Below are positions 42,569-54,060 of a stretch of 64,000 nucleotides of DNA, one piece after another. This DNA comes from Marthasterias glacialis (Eukaryota; Echinodermata; Asteroidea; Forcipulatida; Asteriidae). Below the pieces are notes generated by a model. That model was not told the origin of the DNA and did no database searches. It saw only the letters and a program-made list of their open reading frames with translations. The translations under genes were made by a program, and so were the position numbers. Position 1 is the first letter of the stretch. Each line of letters opens with the position of its first letter. The stretch is taken from assembly GCA_911728455.2 (NCBI GenBank), contig OU452224.1:6638501-6702500 (forward strand), in the 5' to 3' direction.

Positions 42569-42711
42569 GGGAGACTTTTTTAACACTAGGTGGCAGCAGA
42601 CATACCAGGTCAATTTCCATTGTTTGCGCAGTTCTGAGCGTGTGCACATTTCCGAGAACAATGGATTTACCTGGTAAGTCTGCTGCCACCTAGTGTCCTC
42701 AAAAGTCTCCC
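42569..42711. mobile_element. Palindromic MITE (CTAGGTGGCAGCAGAC family)
   Basis: GGGAGACTTTTTTAACACTAG then GTGGCAGCAGAC is mirrored by GTCTGCTGCCACCTAGTGTC then AAAAGTCTCCC. It lies 90 bp after the ARL13B stop codon, inside the likely 3' UTR, so transcripts would carry a strong hairpin. A half copy lies at 25,767-25,845. Confidence 0.85.
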
Positions 42712-43248
42712 ATTTGCAAAGCAACCTTGGCAACGTCGACCCATGAAATCAGAAATCTTGTTTTTGTGAATGATGTTCTTCATTTAAAAAAAAATATGAT
42801 AAAAAGCAAAGTTCAACTTTTCAAGTCACAAAAGTTCACAAAATCAGATGTCTGATTCCTATCTCCAATGTAACATGAGTAAATGTAAGCTACCCTTATA
42901 CATGTACATGTAGTCTGTGTTACATACCACACACACAAATCCTCGTTATTTGATTGGTGGAACACGCGTCACATGTCATCCATTAATTTTTGCATGTATT
43001 TACTGCCGCGACACTCCAAAATTTGATATTGGACAGACACCCGTCCAATATTGACAATTATTGGATGCTTCACAGTGTCAGTTCAAAAATAATTTCCCAC
43101 ACCCGTTTGTACCAATGAGGCAAGGTCGTGTCACGGCAGACAAGGTTGGTGTCAACGTGAAATTGTCGACGTTGCTTAGAAGTTTTTTTGTAGAACTTTC
43201 ATAGTGTGGGGTAGACGAGTTTCCGTGTCTATTTTGTGTTTATCCTGA

Positions 43249-43254
43249 AATAAA
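43249..43254 (+). promoter_or_regulatory. Possible ARL13B polyadenylation signal AATAAA
   Basis: First clear AATAAA after the ARL13B stop codon (about 770 bases on), within CCTGAAATAAATTTC. Further AATAAA motifs near 46,415 and 46,490 could end a longer 3' UTR. The choice cannot be made from sequence. Confidence 0.35.
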
Positions 43255-43957
43255 TTTCAGATGACAGGTATCTATGTGTGAGTTACATGATACAAATATT
43301 GAATGCATTTCGTCTGTGCATTGTCGCAGAATGTAATCACTCCATGAAATATGGAGTCATATGCACTTCACTCATATGCATCCAATATTTGTATATTGAA
43401 CGATACAGATATCAAAGGGGTATGGGTGTTCTGTCGTACTTACCCCCCCTTGGAATTTTATAATGCACAGTACTATAAAAGTTCTTGAATCCATCCGATT
43501 TCAACAGCATGCAATAGGTTAATTCCATCATTAACCCTCCTACACTGGTACCACAGACTGCCACAAAGTACCATACCTTTTAGGCTAGCATTGGGTGCAT
43601 GGGTTTCTTTTGTTTGCACAGCTGGTAGTATCAGGAAACCCCATGGCTTGCGTACTGTGGACACAAGCCTTCTGTGGAAATTTGGTTACACAGGCCAGTT
43701 GGGCAGGAGAGTATACCGATAGTAATAGGGTTTTAATCATGCATTGGCCGATTGAAGCAACATTCTGGTGTTCTGAATGATTTTCTTGACTTGATATGTC
43801 AAGGTTTGATGTAGATAACAATAATACTACATAATTCTTATATAGAGCTTTATCACATGCGATGGGTGTCTCAAAGCGTTCAATGTTTTTTCCTGCAAGT
43901 TATGCAGAGTTATGTTTTGAAGTATGAGACCTGTTCCTTTACATAGCACCATGTAAT

Positions 43958-44235
43958 GGTTTACAAGGTGCTGTGGCGCAATCTGCAGCCTATCAAACCA
44001 GGAACACCGGGGCGAACCCGTTCTCTTTGCGATAAATGCACTGGGTTCTTTTACATGCATTACACAACACAAGGGACCTACGGCTTTACGTCCCATTCGA
44101 AGGATGCAGCACTAATGGTTAAGTGTCTTGCTTGAGGACACAAGTGTCACGACCGGGACTCGAACCCACATGCTGATCAGAAACACCAGAGCTTGAGTCT
44201 GGTGTTCTTATCCGCTTGGCCACGACACGCCACAT
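43958..44235 (-). mobile_element. tRNA-Leu-derived SINE, minus strand
   Basis: Read on the minus strand it starts near 44,235 with GGCGTGTCGTGGCCAAGCGG, a stem ACACCAGACTCAAGCTCTGG and GTGGGTTCGAGTCCC. This is a well-preserved tRNA-Leu-like head with A and B boxes. The body then runs GCAAGACACTTAACC, CGAATGGGACGTAAAG and GCATGTAAAAGAACCCAGTG, collinear with the SINE at 40,800-41,160. It is the better-preserved copy of the family here. Confidence 0.88.
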
Positions 44236-44377
44236 ACCTTGCACAAGTCATGAAAATCATCTAGTACGCCAGATTGTAGATTCCTGTGGCCAGTGTAACG
44301 TGAGTTACTGTGAAATTGAGTTTGTTCGTGCAGTACTAAGTTAACCAAAATAAAACAAAGACTGCTGGTGGATTTTT

Positions 44378-44940
44378 CTATTCACCAATCCGGGCGCAGA
44401 AGTGCTGGGCATCGCACGGCATTCCTGCTCTGTACCTGTGCCTAGTTTTGTGCCCAAAGACACAAGAAAATCATGCTCCTTTTCACTCTTTATGGAAATT
44501 AAATGTCTTCCTCAACGATTCAGGCAATTTTCTTGACAGGACAGGATGATATAACAATGTACTACATACTTGATAAATATTCACAATTTAACAGAAAGTA
44601 AATACTGAAATTATGACAAAAAACCTTGCAGATGTAACGCATTAAACCAGCAACTGTGTAGTTTCTGCGTCTATCTCACTGAAACTCACTTGTAACCTGC
44701 ACCGTTTTAGGATGATTCAATTTCTATTTAGTTGCAAATGTTTACGGACAGTGATCAACATTGGGATATCATCCTGTCCTGTCAAGGAAATTGCGTGAAT
44801 TGTTGAGGAAGACATTTAATTTCCATAAAGAGTGAAAAGGAGCTTGATTTTCTTATGTCTTTGTGCACAAAACTAGGCACAGGTACACCTCAGGAATGAC
44901 GCACGGCACCCTGCACCTGCGCGCCCGGATTGGTGCATAG
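44378..44940. mobile_element. Foldback element with arms of about 180 bp
   Basis: The left arm begins CTATTCACCAATCCGGGCGC and passes through GCCTAGTTTTGTGCCCAAAG, TTTTCACTCTTTATGGAAAT and GACAGGACAGGATGATAT. The right arm has all of these in mirrored order and ends CGCCCGGATTGGTGCATAG. The central 200 bp are AT-rich and unrelated. No coding capacity is visible. Confidence 0.9.
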
Positions 44941-45584
44941 GAGAGAAATTTGCTAAAGCGTAAGGGTCATAGGTTAGCTAGAAAATAAGGTAGCCAGCTT
45001 GCAAGTTCACCATGGATTTGCATTTTCACGTCATTTATTTCCTAACAGTAAAGACGCTAAAAATCTCTGGTGCTTATTTTGGTTGCCTCATCCAAAGTAA
45101 GCCCAATAAAACCTAGATTTATTATTTACACAAAAACATGACTGTGATTTAATTTTTACAGGTTGGTTTAATGGTTTGTGTATTGAAAACTGGAGCTTGG
45201 GAATTGGTTTACTCTCCCAGAAAGAATTATTATTATTATTTATTCAGCAATTTCACATAGAAATACAAGAATATATACAAAAGATTTTTTTTTTTTAAAT
45301 ATTAGTCTTAAAAAGGGGAAAAAAGGAGAAAATACACTAGAATGAAAAGATAACAGGCAGTACAAAAAAGGGGATGATTGAGAACAACAGAAGAGACATC
45401 AACAGTCCAGGTTAGCCAGGACTGACAAAAAGTGCCTGCATTGTCACCAAGAGGTGTGGCATGACCTGACATGTCAGTCCATTGATGTAGTATAGATGTA
45501 CCCTTCAAAGTATTGTTTGAGTCAAGTGCAATAACGTATCTATACAAAGTTGTTAAACGAATTTGCATTTGGGTAAATACAATA

Positions 45585-46122
45585 GACCGATTGCGCGACC
45601 AATATTTATATGTCATCACGTGACCTATTGTGGGTACTACATCATCTGAGCTGATGGCAAACTGTGCAAATACATGCCGTGACCGACAAGAGTCACACCA
45701 AAAGTCGGCTTTTGGTAATAATAACACAGTTACTAAGCCATTTTATTAAAGTTGTATGTTGTGACATTGATATTACTCACATTACTGTTTCATAAACTAC
45801 CAGTATTCTACCACAAAAGAGGTTTATTTTGAGTTTTGCACTACCGGCGTTGGACATGCACTAGTACACATCTTGCACATTTATACGTTACTTGTACAAC
45901 TTGCAAGACTTGCTGGAGCTGTCCTTACTGGCTTTATTCAGCCACTCAAAGGTCTCTGGTACAAACTCTGGAATGATTTCCACAGATTTCGATAAAGAAA
46001 AGCCTCGATCGAATAAACAAATGCAACAATTATCATGTACCGTACACCGCACTTTCCTATGGAGGACGCCTGTCTGGTTACATTTTATACCCACAGATGT
46101 GACGGGGGTTGCGCAATCGGTC
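45585..46122. mobile_element. TA-flanked TIR element (GACCGATTGCGC ends)
   Basis: GACCGATTGCGCGACC at the left is mirrored by GTTGCGCAATCGGTC at the right, with TA on both outer sides. The first seven bases (GACCGAT) equal those of MITE family A, which suggests the same transposase group. The interior has no recognisable protein. A one-ended relative may lie at 29,033-29,049. Confidence 0.75.
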
Positions 46123-46967
46123 TATTTGTGTTTGAACTAGCACCTTTCTAAAACAACAGCCATGTTACGACAAGTTGCTGTTTACCAATTTTCTTTAAAA
46201 GAAAAAAAAATAAATAAAAATTAAACACTGCCCTTGAAACATAAAAACATTTTAATCAGGATTGAGCCATCTTGTTATTTTAACAAGTTGTTGGTGTTTT
46301 CGTAAACTCCCCGTCTCCTTCATTGTGTGCTCATGGTTTTTATTTGATATGTATTGCTTTTTCTTTTTCCATAGGATTCAGTGATTGTTTTTATGTGATT
46401 GTGTATATATACAGAATAAAAGAAAAAAGTATTCAACATTAAACTTTTTACCGGATCAATACAACTGTAAATATTTATTACCAACAGAAATAAATTTATT
46501 CAGTAAAGGAGGTGATTATTTTGTGTTTGTTTGTGGACTGTTTTGTCTTTCTAAAATATGAATATCTTTGTCTTGTTTTGAAGCTTAACATAGTGGAAAT
46601 CGTATCATGAAACAAGCACCATGGACATTTCTCTTATCCGAAGACTTTGGTCTAGGCCCATTTTCATAAAGTAAAAAACGATTTTCTGCTAAGAATTAGC
46701 AAGAATGAGCAGGATATCAGTCACCGTTAGTACATGTAACATTGTAATTTGGCTGGTAACCTTATTCCTTTAAGCAAAATTGCTAACAGCAGCACTATAA
46801 ACAGATAAAATAGGACCCAGATCTGTCGAGAGCAGGGATTCCTCCGGATTTCCGGATTTTACAAAACCATTGTTGTGGGATTTTGTTTATTTTATATTGT
46901 CATTTACATACATCCAGGCCCCTGTAAAACCTTAACACAGTACTTGTACTGTATTTTGACTACACTA

Positions 46968-47410
46968 AAGCCCTTTTAACACTGTATCTCTTGTCCCCGG
47001 AGAATACAACCACAAGGAGGCCCTGGGAGTTGTTTTACCCCTCGCTTACACTGGCGCACTTTCACACTACCTGCCTGCGTATGCCCTGGGTCGTTATTTC
47101 ATGGGGTTTCGGTCGAATATTTCACACTAGGGATGAATTTGTTGGTAAACAGAAGGCGTCGCCATGTGTGCATGACGTAACTGGGGTAAGCAAAACCCGC
47201 TTTCGTTTCCCGCTAGTATTTGTTCTCCAGGAGATTAAAAATACCCCAGGGTTTTTGCCGTTTACCCCTACTCCGGAGCAGGGGTGGCCATTCCTTGGGG
47301 TTTGCTCATTCGCCGGGGCAGACGGGGGGATAAAGCGAATCAAGTGTGAAACGACTGACTGCTATTCCCCGTGGATATCCCCGGGGAAAAGCATAGTGTG
47401 AAAGGGGCTT
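46968..47410. mobile_element. MITE with AAGCCCTTTTAACAC ends
   Basis: AAGCCCTTTTAACACTGT at the left is mirrored by AGTGTGAAAGGGGCTT at the right. The interior has several CCCGGGG/CCCCGG-rich short inverted segments, and TTTCACAC occurs twice internally. This layout is typical of MITEs with degenerate internal palindromes. Confidence 0.65.
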
Positions 47411-48928
47411 AAGGTGCTTGTTCCATCTCCATTTAAGCACAGAATGCTGCCATTGATGTTGATACAGGTTATGGCGTGGTTGGTGTTTCGTGGATTTTTA
47501 ATTTTCATCCCCCCCCCCCATCATCACTGCAAGAGCCAACTGCTTTGACATCTCAATAATTAGGGTATGGTTAATAGACACTAGTGGGCTGGTGTGGCAT
47601 ACAAACATTAGCAATTAGCTGTGGGGCTAAGCAAACTTTTAGCAACCTTCCTGTGTGGAACTACGCGTGTGTGGAGCTCAAAAATCACAAGGGTTGTCAA
47701 AACACTTTTGAGGGCTAGTCAAATGTGAAGCTGCCCGGAAGGGGCGGGAGGGAGGGGGGGGGGCTAGTCAGGAAGGAGATAGTACAATGCTTGGCAAACT
47801 CTGCCACTTGAGAAATGTTCTAGTTAACGTTACATTAAATATGTTATTTAAAGGGGGCGGGCTACTATGAAAATCAATGCACATTTCCACTAAAGCGCAC
47901 AAAACACTTTTAATAAGTTTGGGGGAGTCTAAAAAAAAGGGGTACTCACTGAAGCAAAAGGTTGGTGAGTTTGAATGATCCATGAAAAGAACGTGCTTTT
48001 TAATTAAAATAAGTCAATTTTTTTTATGAAAGGTGCCTGTATAAATCCAAGGGTGGGCAGAACATGGGGCGTGTTTTGTGAGGAACAATCATTAAGTTTT
48101 GACCAGTGTTGGGAGGGCACATAAGATTAGCCTTTTTGAGATAATGGTAGACACTGTCAGTGCCCTGACTGGGTGTATAGACAAATCCGAGCAGCATGTT
48201 CTTCATTGGCGTTTAACCACTGCAGCCTTGGCCACACGCACGCACGCACGCGTCGACGCACACGCACTGTGAATCCTCCATACTGATTGGTATATATACG
48301 CGCTGACGCGCTATTGTTGTGCCGCTCGCGCGTGCGGCGGCCATGCTGGGGAGAATGGTGTAAAACACCATAGAAGAGCACTGCTCGGATTAGTGGGGGG
48401 AGGGGGAGTATATAGGCAGATTTACCAAACCCAAATAGTGCGCTTGTAATGTGTCCATCATGTCTCAAAAAGGCTTATGGGAAATGGGTTGAAACCCTCT
48501 TTGGCTTGTAGGACCTACTTTTGATTTTTTTAATAATAACTAGCAAACTTATATGAGTTGCTGGAAGTTTATCTTCTTATTATAGAACATCCACATCACA
48601 AAAACTCTCAGTGGAAAAACAGGCTTTTAGAAGTCGATTAGAAGACAAAAACTTGAGAATAGTTTATTTTTGAGTTGTTTCCCCTGTTTAATTTAGTGCT
48701 TTTTTCAACAGTAATATTGAAAATTATGACATGTGGTGAGCACTGTGCAAAAACCTTCAATATTATGCATGCTATTTATTGTAACTTTCATTTGTTTGTT
48801 TGGAATCTAGCAAGAATTAGAAGGTCATTCAGAATACAGAAAAATTCTGAACAATCGTTTTTTTTTTTGTCAGTTTCCCCTGTTTATTTGAATGTCTTGT
48901 CTATGTTTTCAAAAACTGATTGAACATT
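47411..48928. other. Intergenic, GC-variable, no gene seen
   Basis: The region contains C/G homopolymers (47,511 and 47,750-47,762) and a CpG-rich patch at 48,230-48,350 with CACGCACGCACGCACGCG. The GCGGCCATG at 48,339 has no convincing ORF or donor after it. Other sequence is AT-rich and anonymous. Confidence 0.4.
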
Positions 48929-49274
48929 ATGATACTACAGAAGTGTAGTGCTGCCACATGAATAAAAAAAATTCCACTCTTATCATGTACGTACGGGATA
49001 ACTATCATGCGCGTACACAATAACTATCATGTACGTACACGATAATTATCATGTACGTACACAATAATTATCATGTACGTACACGATAAGTCTATTATCG
49101 TGTACGTACACGATAGTTATTGTGTATGTACATGATAGGTATCGTGTACGTACATGATAGTTATCGCGTACGTACATGATAGTTATCGTGTACGTACATG
49201 ATAGTTATCGTGTACGTACATGATAAGAGTGGAAATTGTTTTATTCATGTGGCGGCACTACGCTTCCGTATCAT
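48929..49274. mobile_element. Foldback element built on a palindromic minisatellite
   Basis: Outer arms ATGATACTACAGAAGTGTAG then TGCTGCCACATGAATAAA are mirrored by TTTATTCATGTGGCGGCACT then ACGCTTCCGTATCAT. The 240-bp centre is about ten units of TATCATGTACGTACACGATAA. Each is nearly self-complementary around GTACGTAC, and orientation flips near 49,090. This gives both a large hairpin and many small cruciform-capable units. Confidence 0.9.
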
Positions 49275-49623
49275 ACAGCATAAATTATGCGAATTTTTAA
49301 GTGATCAGCACACCGTCCAACAAACCTACAAATGGGCTTTACATCAGTTTCCAATCTACAGACAGTAAGAAAGTACATTATTTGCTATGATAAACCCATC
49401 ACTATTTTTGTTGATGAAAGAACCAACGCCATGATTGATTGTGCAAATAAGGCGTACGAAACTTCTGGTGCACAAGACCAATAATTCATTTGTATGTGGG
49501 TTTTTTGTGGTTTTTTTGGTGTGTTTTTGTTGTTTTTTTGTGTGTTTTGATAAAGGAAGACAAGTCAGATTGCTTGAACCAAAAGCTTCCCACAACCAAA
49601 CTTTCTAAAATGCCATTTAAAAA

Positions 49624-49800
49624 AATAAATAAATAAATAAATAAAATGAAAAGGAGGCATTGGCCTATTGAAACGTTTTTGTTGTTTGTTTGTTTGTTTG
49701 TTTGTTTGTTGTTTATTTATTTGTTAGGTTGTTTGTTTGTTTGTTTGTTTGTTTGTTTGTTTGTTTGTTTGTTTGTTGGGTTGTTTGTTTGTCAGGTTAT
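49624..49800. repeat. (AAAT)n and (TTTG)n microsatellites
   Basis: A short AAAT tract (49,624-49,646) is followed by about 110 bp of TTTG repeats (49,680-49,800) with a few variants. The open frame across it encodes only a CLFV repeat and is not a gene. Confidence 0.95.
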
Positions 49801-50546
49801 TTGTTCGTTGTTTTTTTCTTTTCCTCTTTTTTTGGCTGGTCCTATAAGTTAGGATTACTTACTCGAGATAAGACTAGTCCTAGCGCTTGTGAAATTCACT
49901 GTAATTAGCTCATTAATTATACAGTTCATACCAGTATCAAGCCTTTTCAATTCGTCTGAAATGAGTAGTGTACTGATGAAGTCAAGGAAAATGTATTTGA
50001 AGAATTGCATCACCGACTGTTTCGATAGCCGCAATCAAAATAAGCCTTAAAAATAAAGCCTGAAAAGTGCAACAAAATCCATGTGCCGCGGGAATAATTT
50101 ACCCCAAACCCCCACAGTGACTTTCCATTTAAAACAGAACAGCAACGGCGGGAATTCGTAAGTGTCCGTCAATGTCCATGGCCAAGAAAAAAGGGCAGAA
50201 GAAAAGGTTTGTATGCGCGTGCCCTGTGCAAAGAATCGAGGATCTGTCAAAGACTAAAAGGCGTCCACTGCTGATAAGTTTTATTTTGGCCCAAAACAGA
50301 TATTATTAGTTTTTATGTCTTGTATTTTTTTCCAGGAAAGAACTTACGATTTGAATACTTATAAATATGTAGGCCTAGGCCTATGTCTACACCCAGTAAA
50401 AGGCGAGGCAATAGTTAATTAATAAAAACCCATAGAAAATGACCCTTTTTCAATAAGTTTTAATATTGTGAAAACTCGGGTAATTTTTTTCAGGAGCCCT
50501 CATTGGCCAGGTTAAGAAAACCTAATTTGAATATGAATGTATTAAT

Positions 50547-50570
50547 GCGCACATGCGCAATTTTGCGCGC
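50547..50570 (+). promoter_or_regulatory. NRF-1-like site before candidate first exon
   Basis: GCGCACATGCGCA followed by TTTTGCGCGCG resembles the NRF-1 palindrome (YGCGCAYGCGCR) common in TATA-less housekeeping promoters. It lies about 30 bp upstream of a Kozak-like ATG. The function is inferred. Confidence 0.35.
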
Positions 50571-50590
50571 GTGGTATGAACCAAGACAAG

Positions 50591-50614
50591 ATGGCGGCAT
50601 TTGTCAGCTTACAG
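50591..50614 (+). CDS. Candidate first coding exon (MAAFVSLQ) of an unknown gene
   Basis: AAGATGGCGGCATTTGTCAG then CTTACAG|GTAAGA looks like a classic housekeeping start: AAGATGGCG context, eight codons, then a strong CAG|GTAAGA donor in phase 0. A GC-rich NRF-1-like patch sits just upstream. I found no convincing downstream exon before 64,000, so the gene either continues beyond the window or this is chance. Product unknown. Confidence 0.3.
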
Positions 50615-51161
50615 GTAAGACTACTTTTTCTTACAGAATCTTAATTTTTAGAAGTTATTCAACCCCAATATGAGGAAAATTTACAAATGTTTATTTTTAT
50701 GAGGCTTTGCTGTTCCATTTGAACGGAAATAAAGCCGGAAAAATAAGTAAGAATGATCGAAAAAACTGATTTTTATTCTGGAAGTTGATTCGCAAATAAT
50801 AATGCATGGCTCCCTCACCCTGCTCACCAGCTCGCCGGCACGTCATGCACGTCGGCATTTTCCCATATTAATACAGGCGCTGCAGTTTTCAGGATATTGT
50901 GTCCTGGCACTATCTTAGCTTGTCTCCAATTCTTCCACATTAATTTGTGTTTGTTTAATTGTTATCCACTTGGTCCGCTTTAGGCTTACTGCAGGGGAGT
51001 GGGGGGGGGGAGGGGTGGAGTAATTAAGGTGGGGTGGCCCTGGCTGCAAACAAATAGTGCAGACTATGCCTGCTCAGCACATTTTAACTCACAATGTCAT
51101 CATCGAATGTCGTGCTGATTGCCAATTGTACATGCCTATCTAACGTTAGACCCAGTAACTC

Positions 51162-51822
51162 GGGGCCCTGTACTCCTTTTTTTGAGATTTTGGCATTATC
51201 GGTCGTACTGGCGCCCGAGTGCGGTATATCTGTGGGTGCTCTGACGAAGCAGATTTTTTACGAATCTGACATCAACTACTATTTCCTTACAAAAAGGTGT
51301 TCGCTGATGCCCTGGCTTAGATATTGTTTTGCGCAATTTAGACATGCAGGATACCAGTCTCTATATGCCAACACGCAATCCACACTAGAGAATTTTCCAT
51401 TGGTCATGGTTGGCTGAGTGCACGTTCTACATAGCTGGTGTCCTGCGTTGACTGCACAAAACAACATGCAAGTCAGGGCATCAGCGAATACACAATCCTT
51501 TTTGTTAGGAAACAGTAGTTGATGTCACGTAGTAGTAAAATGCAGATCGTAATGACTGCAGTTTTGGTTGGCCTAAAAATCATTGATTTGGAGGACAGAA
51601 AATAATCGTGAGTACAATTAAATGCATTTTATTTCATCATTGATACCTTGAGGAGCCAGTAGGCGATTTTCCAGTAATTCTGTTGAGTCATTGTCGTAAT
51701 TTTGACAATTTTTTAACAGATTCATAAAAAATCCGCTTCGTCACAGTTCCCACATACATTACGGACTGGGGCGCTAGTACGACCGATAATGTCAAAATCT
51801 CAAAAAAGGAGTACAGCGCCCC
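51162..51822. mobile_element. 660-bp foldback element
   Basis: The left arm GGGGCCCTGTACTCC, GGCATTATCGGTCGTACT, GACGAAGCAGATTTTTTACG and GACATCAACTACTATTTCC is mirrored in the right arm as GGAAACAGTAGTTGATGTC, CCGCTTCGTCACAG, AGTACGACCGATAATGTC and GAGTACAGCGCCCC. The right arm carries an extra 190 bp or so. An expanded, rearranged relative lies at 6,430-7,709. Confidence 0.85.
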
Positions 51823-53090
51823 GCCTCTCCTACTCCTGGTGATAGGGGGTGCTCTAATGATACATTTCAGCTCAATAGGCTTTATGCGTATGACATCATT
51901 ATGAGCCGAGAACAGGGAAGGATCGGACACCCTCACGCTGAGGTCAAAAAAGCAACAACGCTTGTTCAATGCTGCGTTTGACCTCAAAGATTCATAAAGT
52001 CTATATAGAAAAAGGTTTTAGATTAATGGATCAGTCGATTATTGAACAGTGACCCAAAGTTCGCTTCAGGTTGTCATGGTTAGATGGTCTGGGTTTTTTA
52101 TTCTTCAAATCATGTTAAATCAATGTTTGCTGTGGTTTGTCACGGGGGTTTGTCATGGGGGTTTGAATCAATGTTATCTACTCAATCAAAAAATGAACCA
52201 TGGTCCGCCGTTTCTGGTTACGTTGAATCAATAATATTTGCTTTACGTTATACTGTAATGGTCCCTTTTTGCATAATTCATGTTGAAGCAATGTTTGCTT
52301 TAACATCAATATACAAATTTATAGGCAGGGAATAAAAGCAGTCCAAACTCGTGGATAATATAACAATTTGGTCAAATTAAATAGTCATCTAAATAATTAA
52401 AAAAATAATTTGTTTAGATATAAGAGAAGTTCCAACTAGCCTATAGTTTTAATTGCAAATTATTAAAGAAAAGTGAAACAGGTTTAACTAAGAAAATGTA
52501 ACTATGACCACAAATTCCTGGATCCCGGGCTATAGGTATTTACTGAGCACATGTATGCCATGTGCTTTGAGTAAAGGTTTATATTGACTGTAGCTTGTAG
52601 TAATAATCAATTATTGAAAATATGTGAAAAAATAATGCATCAAAATATATTATTGTTAGATACAAGTAACTAGTTGAACAAACGTTACTGTAACGTTGTT
52701 TCAACGTTCACCTTGCTAATTATCAGGCTTATTGATTATTTTATCAGTGAGCAGAACTTAATACTGCATCAATGTCATTATAGAATTGAAACCCTAACAG
52801 TCTCTATCCCATCAAACTCTAACAGCAGGTTTTGTTGAATTTTGTTGGACTGGGGACTGCATGAGTCAACTGATCATGCTTTACATGGGTTCAGGCAAAA
52901 CACCATAATCAGAGTACCACAGTTAGGGTGTTGAGTTACCATATGGTGTTGGAATCTGTTAGAGTGGGGAAGGATCCTAGTAAATCACTCAGGGGAGTTA
53001 CAAACTTTACTGTAACATTGTTCAACAATGACTTGCTATTGTTGATTTAAACATATCAAAGAGTAAACTAGTTAACGTTTACAAATTTAC
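51823..53090. other. Intergenic, AT-rich; one shared repeat
   Basis: No gene is seen. CCATCAAACTCTAACAGCAG with GGACTGGGGACTGCATGAGT near 52,810-52,865 is also found at 8,020-8,065 in SNRNP70 intron 1. The order relative to the foldback element is the same at both places. Confidence 0.45.
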
Positions 53091-54060
53091 AATGTCATTT
53101 CTACGCCGACGACACACAATTATACACAAGTTTCAGTCCCAACATTGTAGGTAAGCACGATAACATCCTCTTGTCACTCATCAAGTGCTTGCATGACTTC
53201 CAAAGATGGATGCTGGATAACTTTCTCAAATTCAATCCTTCCAAAACAAAGTTCATTATAATCTCCTCTCCTCAACTCCGTGAAAAAGTTCCTATCCAAG
53301 ACATCCAGATTGGCGATGCCCAGGTCATACCCAGCACAGATGTGCGTAATCTTGGAGTGATTATTGACCAGTGCATGAACCTAGAGAAGCATGTCTCTCG
53401 TGTCTGCCAGACTTCCTATATGCACCTTAGACGCATTGCAAAAATCAGTGGACTGCTATCGATGAAGGCAGCAGAGCAGCTCGTACATGCATTCATAACC
53501 TCCAGACTGGACTTCTGCAATAGCCTGCTTGCTGGCCTTCCGCAGAGCACGCTGCAGCGTCTTCAATCTGTCCTGAAGGCTGCAGCACGTCTCTTGACTT
53601 GAAACAAAATGCATGACCATATCACTCCCATCCTCTATAAACTACACTGGCTTCCCATCAAACAGCGCATCCACTTCAAAATAATCATTCTTACTTTCAA
53701 GGCACTTCATGGTTCAGCCCCACTCTACATACAAAATCTGTTGATTCCCCATATTATTTCAAGACCAGGTCTGAGATTTACCAGCAATATGCTCCTTGTT
53801 CCCTGGTCCCGTTTAGCCAGCTATGGGGACAGGGCTTTTTCCAGCATAGCACCCAGACTCTGGAATTCATTACCTGAAAACCTTAGGGGAAATACAAAAC
53901 ATCTCTCTTTTCCTTCAACGACTGAAAACACAGCTGTTCACACTTGCTTTCCCTACCATTTGAGAATGTTTTCCTTTTGTTTCATCTTGACTGGCGCCTT
54001 TGAATGTTTTTCAACAGATTTAATGCGCCTATATAAATGCTGTGTTATTATTATTATTAT
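53091..54060 (+). pseudogene. LINE reverse transcriptase fragment, 5' truncated with a stop
   Basis: The frame opens with FYADDTQLYTSF, the YADD catalytic motif of reverse transcriptases. It continues through WMLDNFLKFNPSKTKFI, LGVIIDQCMNLEKHVSRVCQ, SRLDFCNSLLAGLP and LQSVLKAAARL, then meets an in-frame TGA at 53,600. The same frame resumes with HDHITPILYKLHWLPIKQRI and ALHGSAPLYIQ, then RLWNSLPENLRG. These are typical of the C-terminal half of CR1/L2/Jockey-group non-LTR elements; the exact clade is uncertain. It ends in a TTATTATTATTATTAT tail. 5' truncation is the usual result of target-primed insertion. It is an inactive copy. Confidence 0.88.

Noticed and set aside
45308..45727. 139-codon minus-strand ORF
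   Set aside because: It straddles the left end of a TA-flanked element and simple sequence. No motif or homologous family is recognised, and the frame looks fortuitous.
48330..48470. CpG-rich GCGGCCATG as a gene start
   Set aside because: No adequate open frame or donor follows, and the surrounding sequence is low-complexity CACG repeats.
49646..49908. ORFs over the TTTG tract
   Set aside because: They are translations of a simple repeat (CLFV), not genes.
52022..52040. A fourth family A MITE end (TTAATGGATCAGTC)
   Set aside because: Only about 14 bases match one terminus, with no interior or second end, so it could be chance or a minor remnant.
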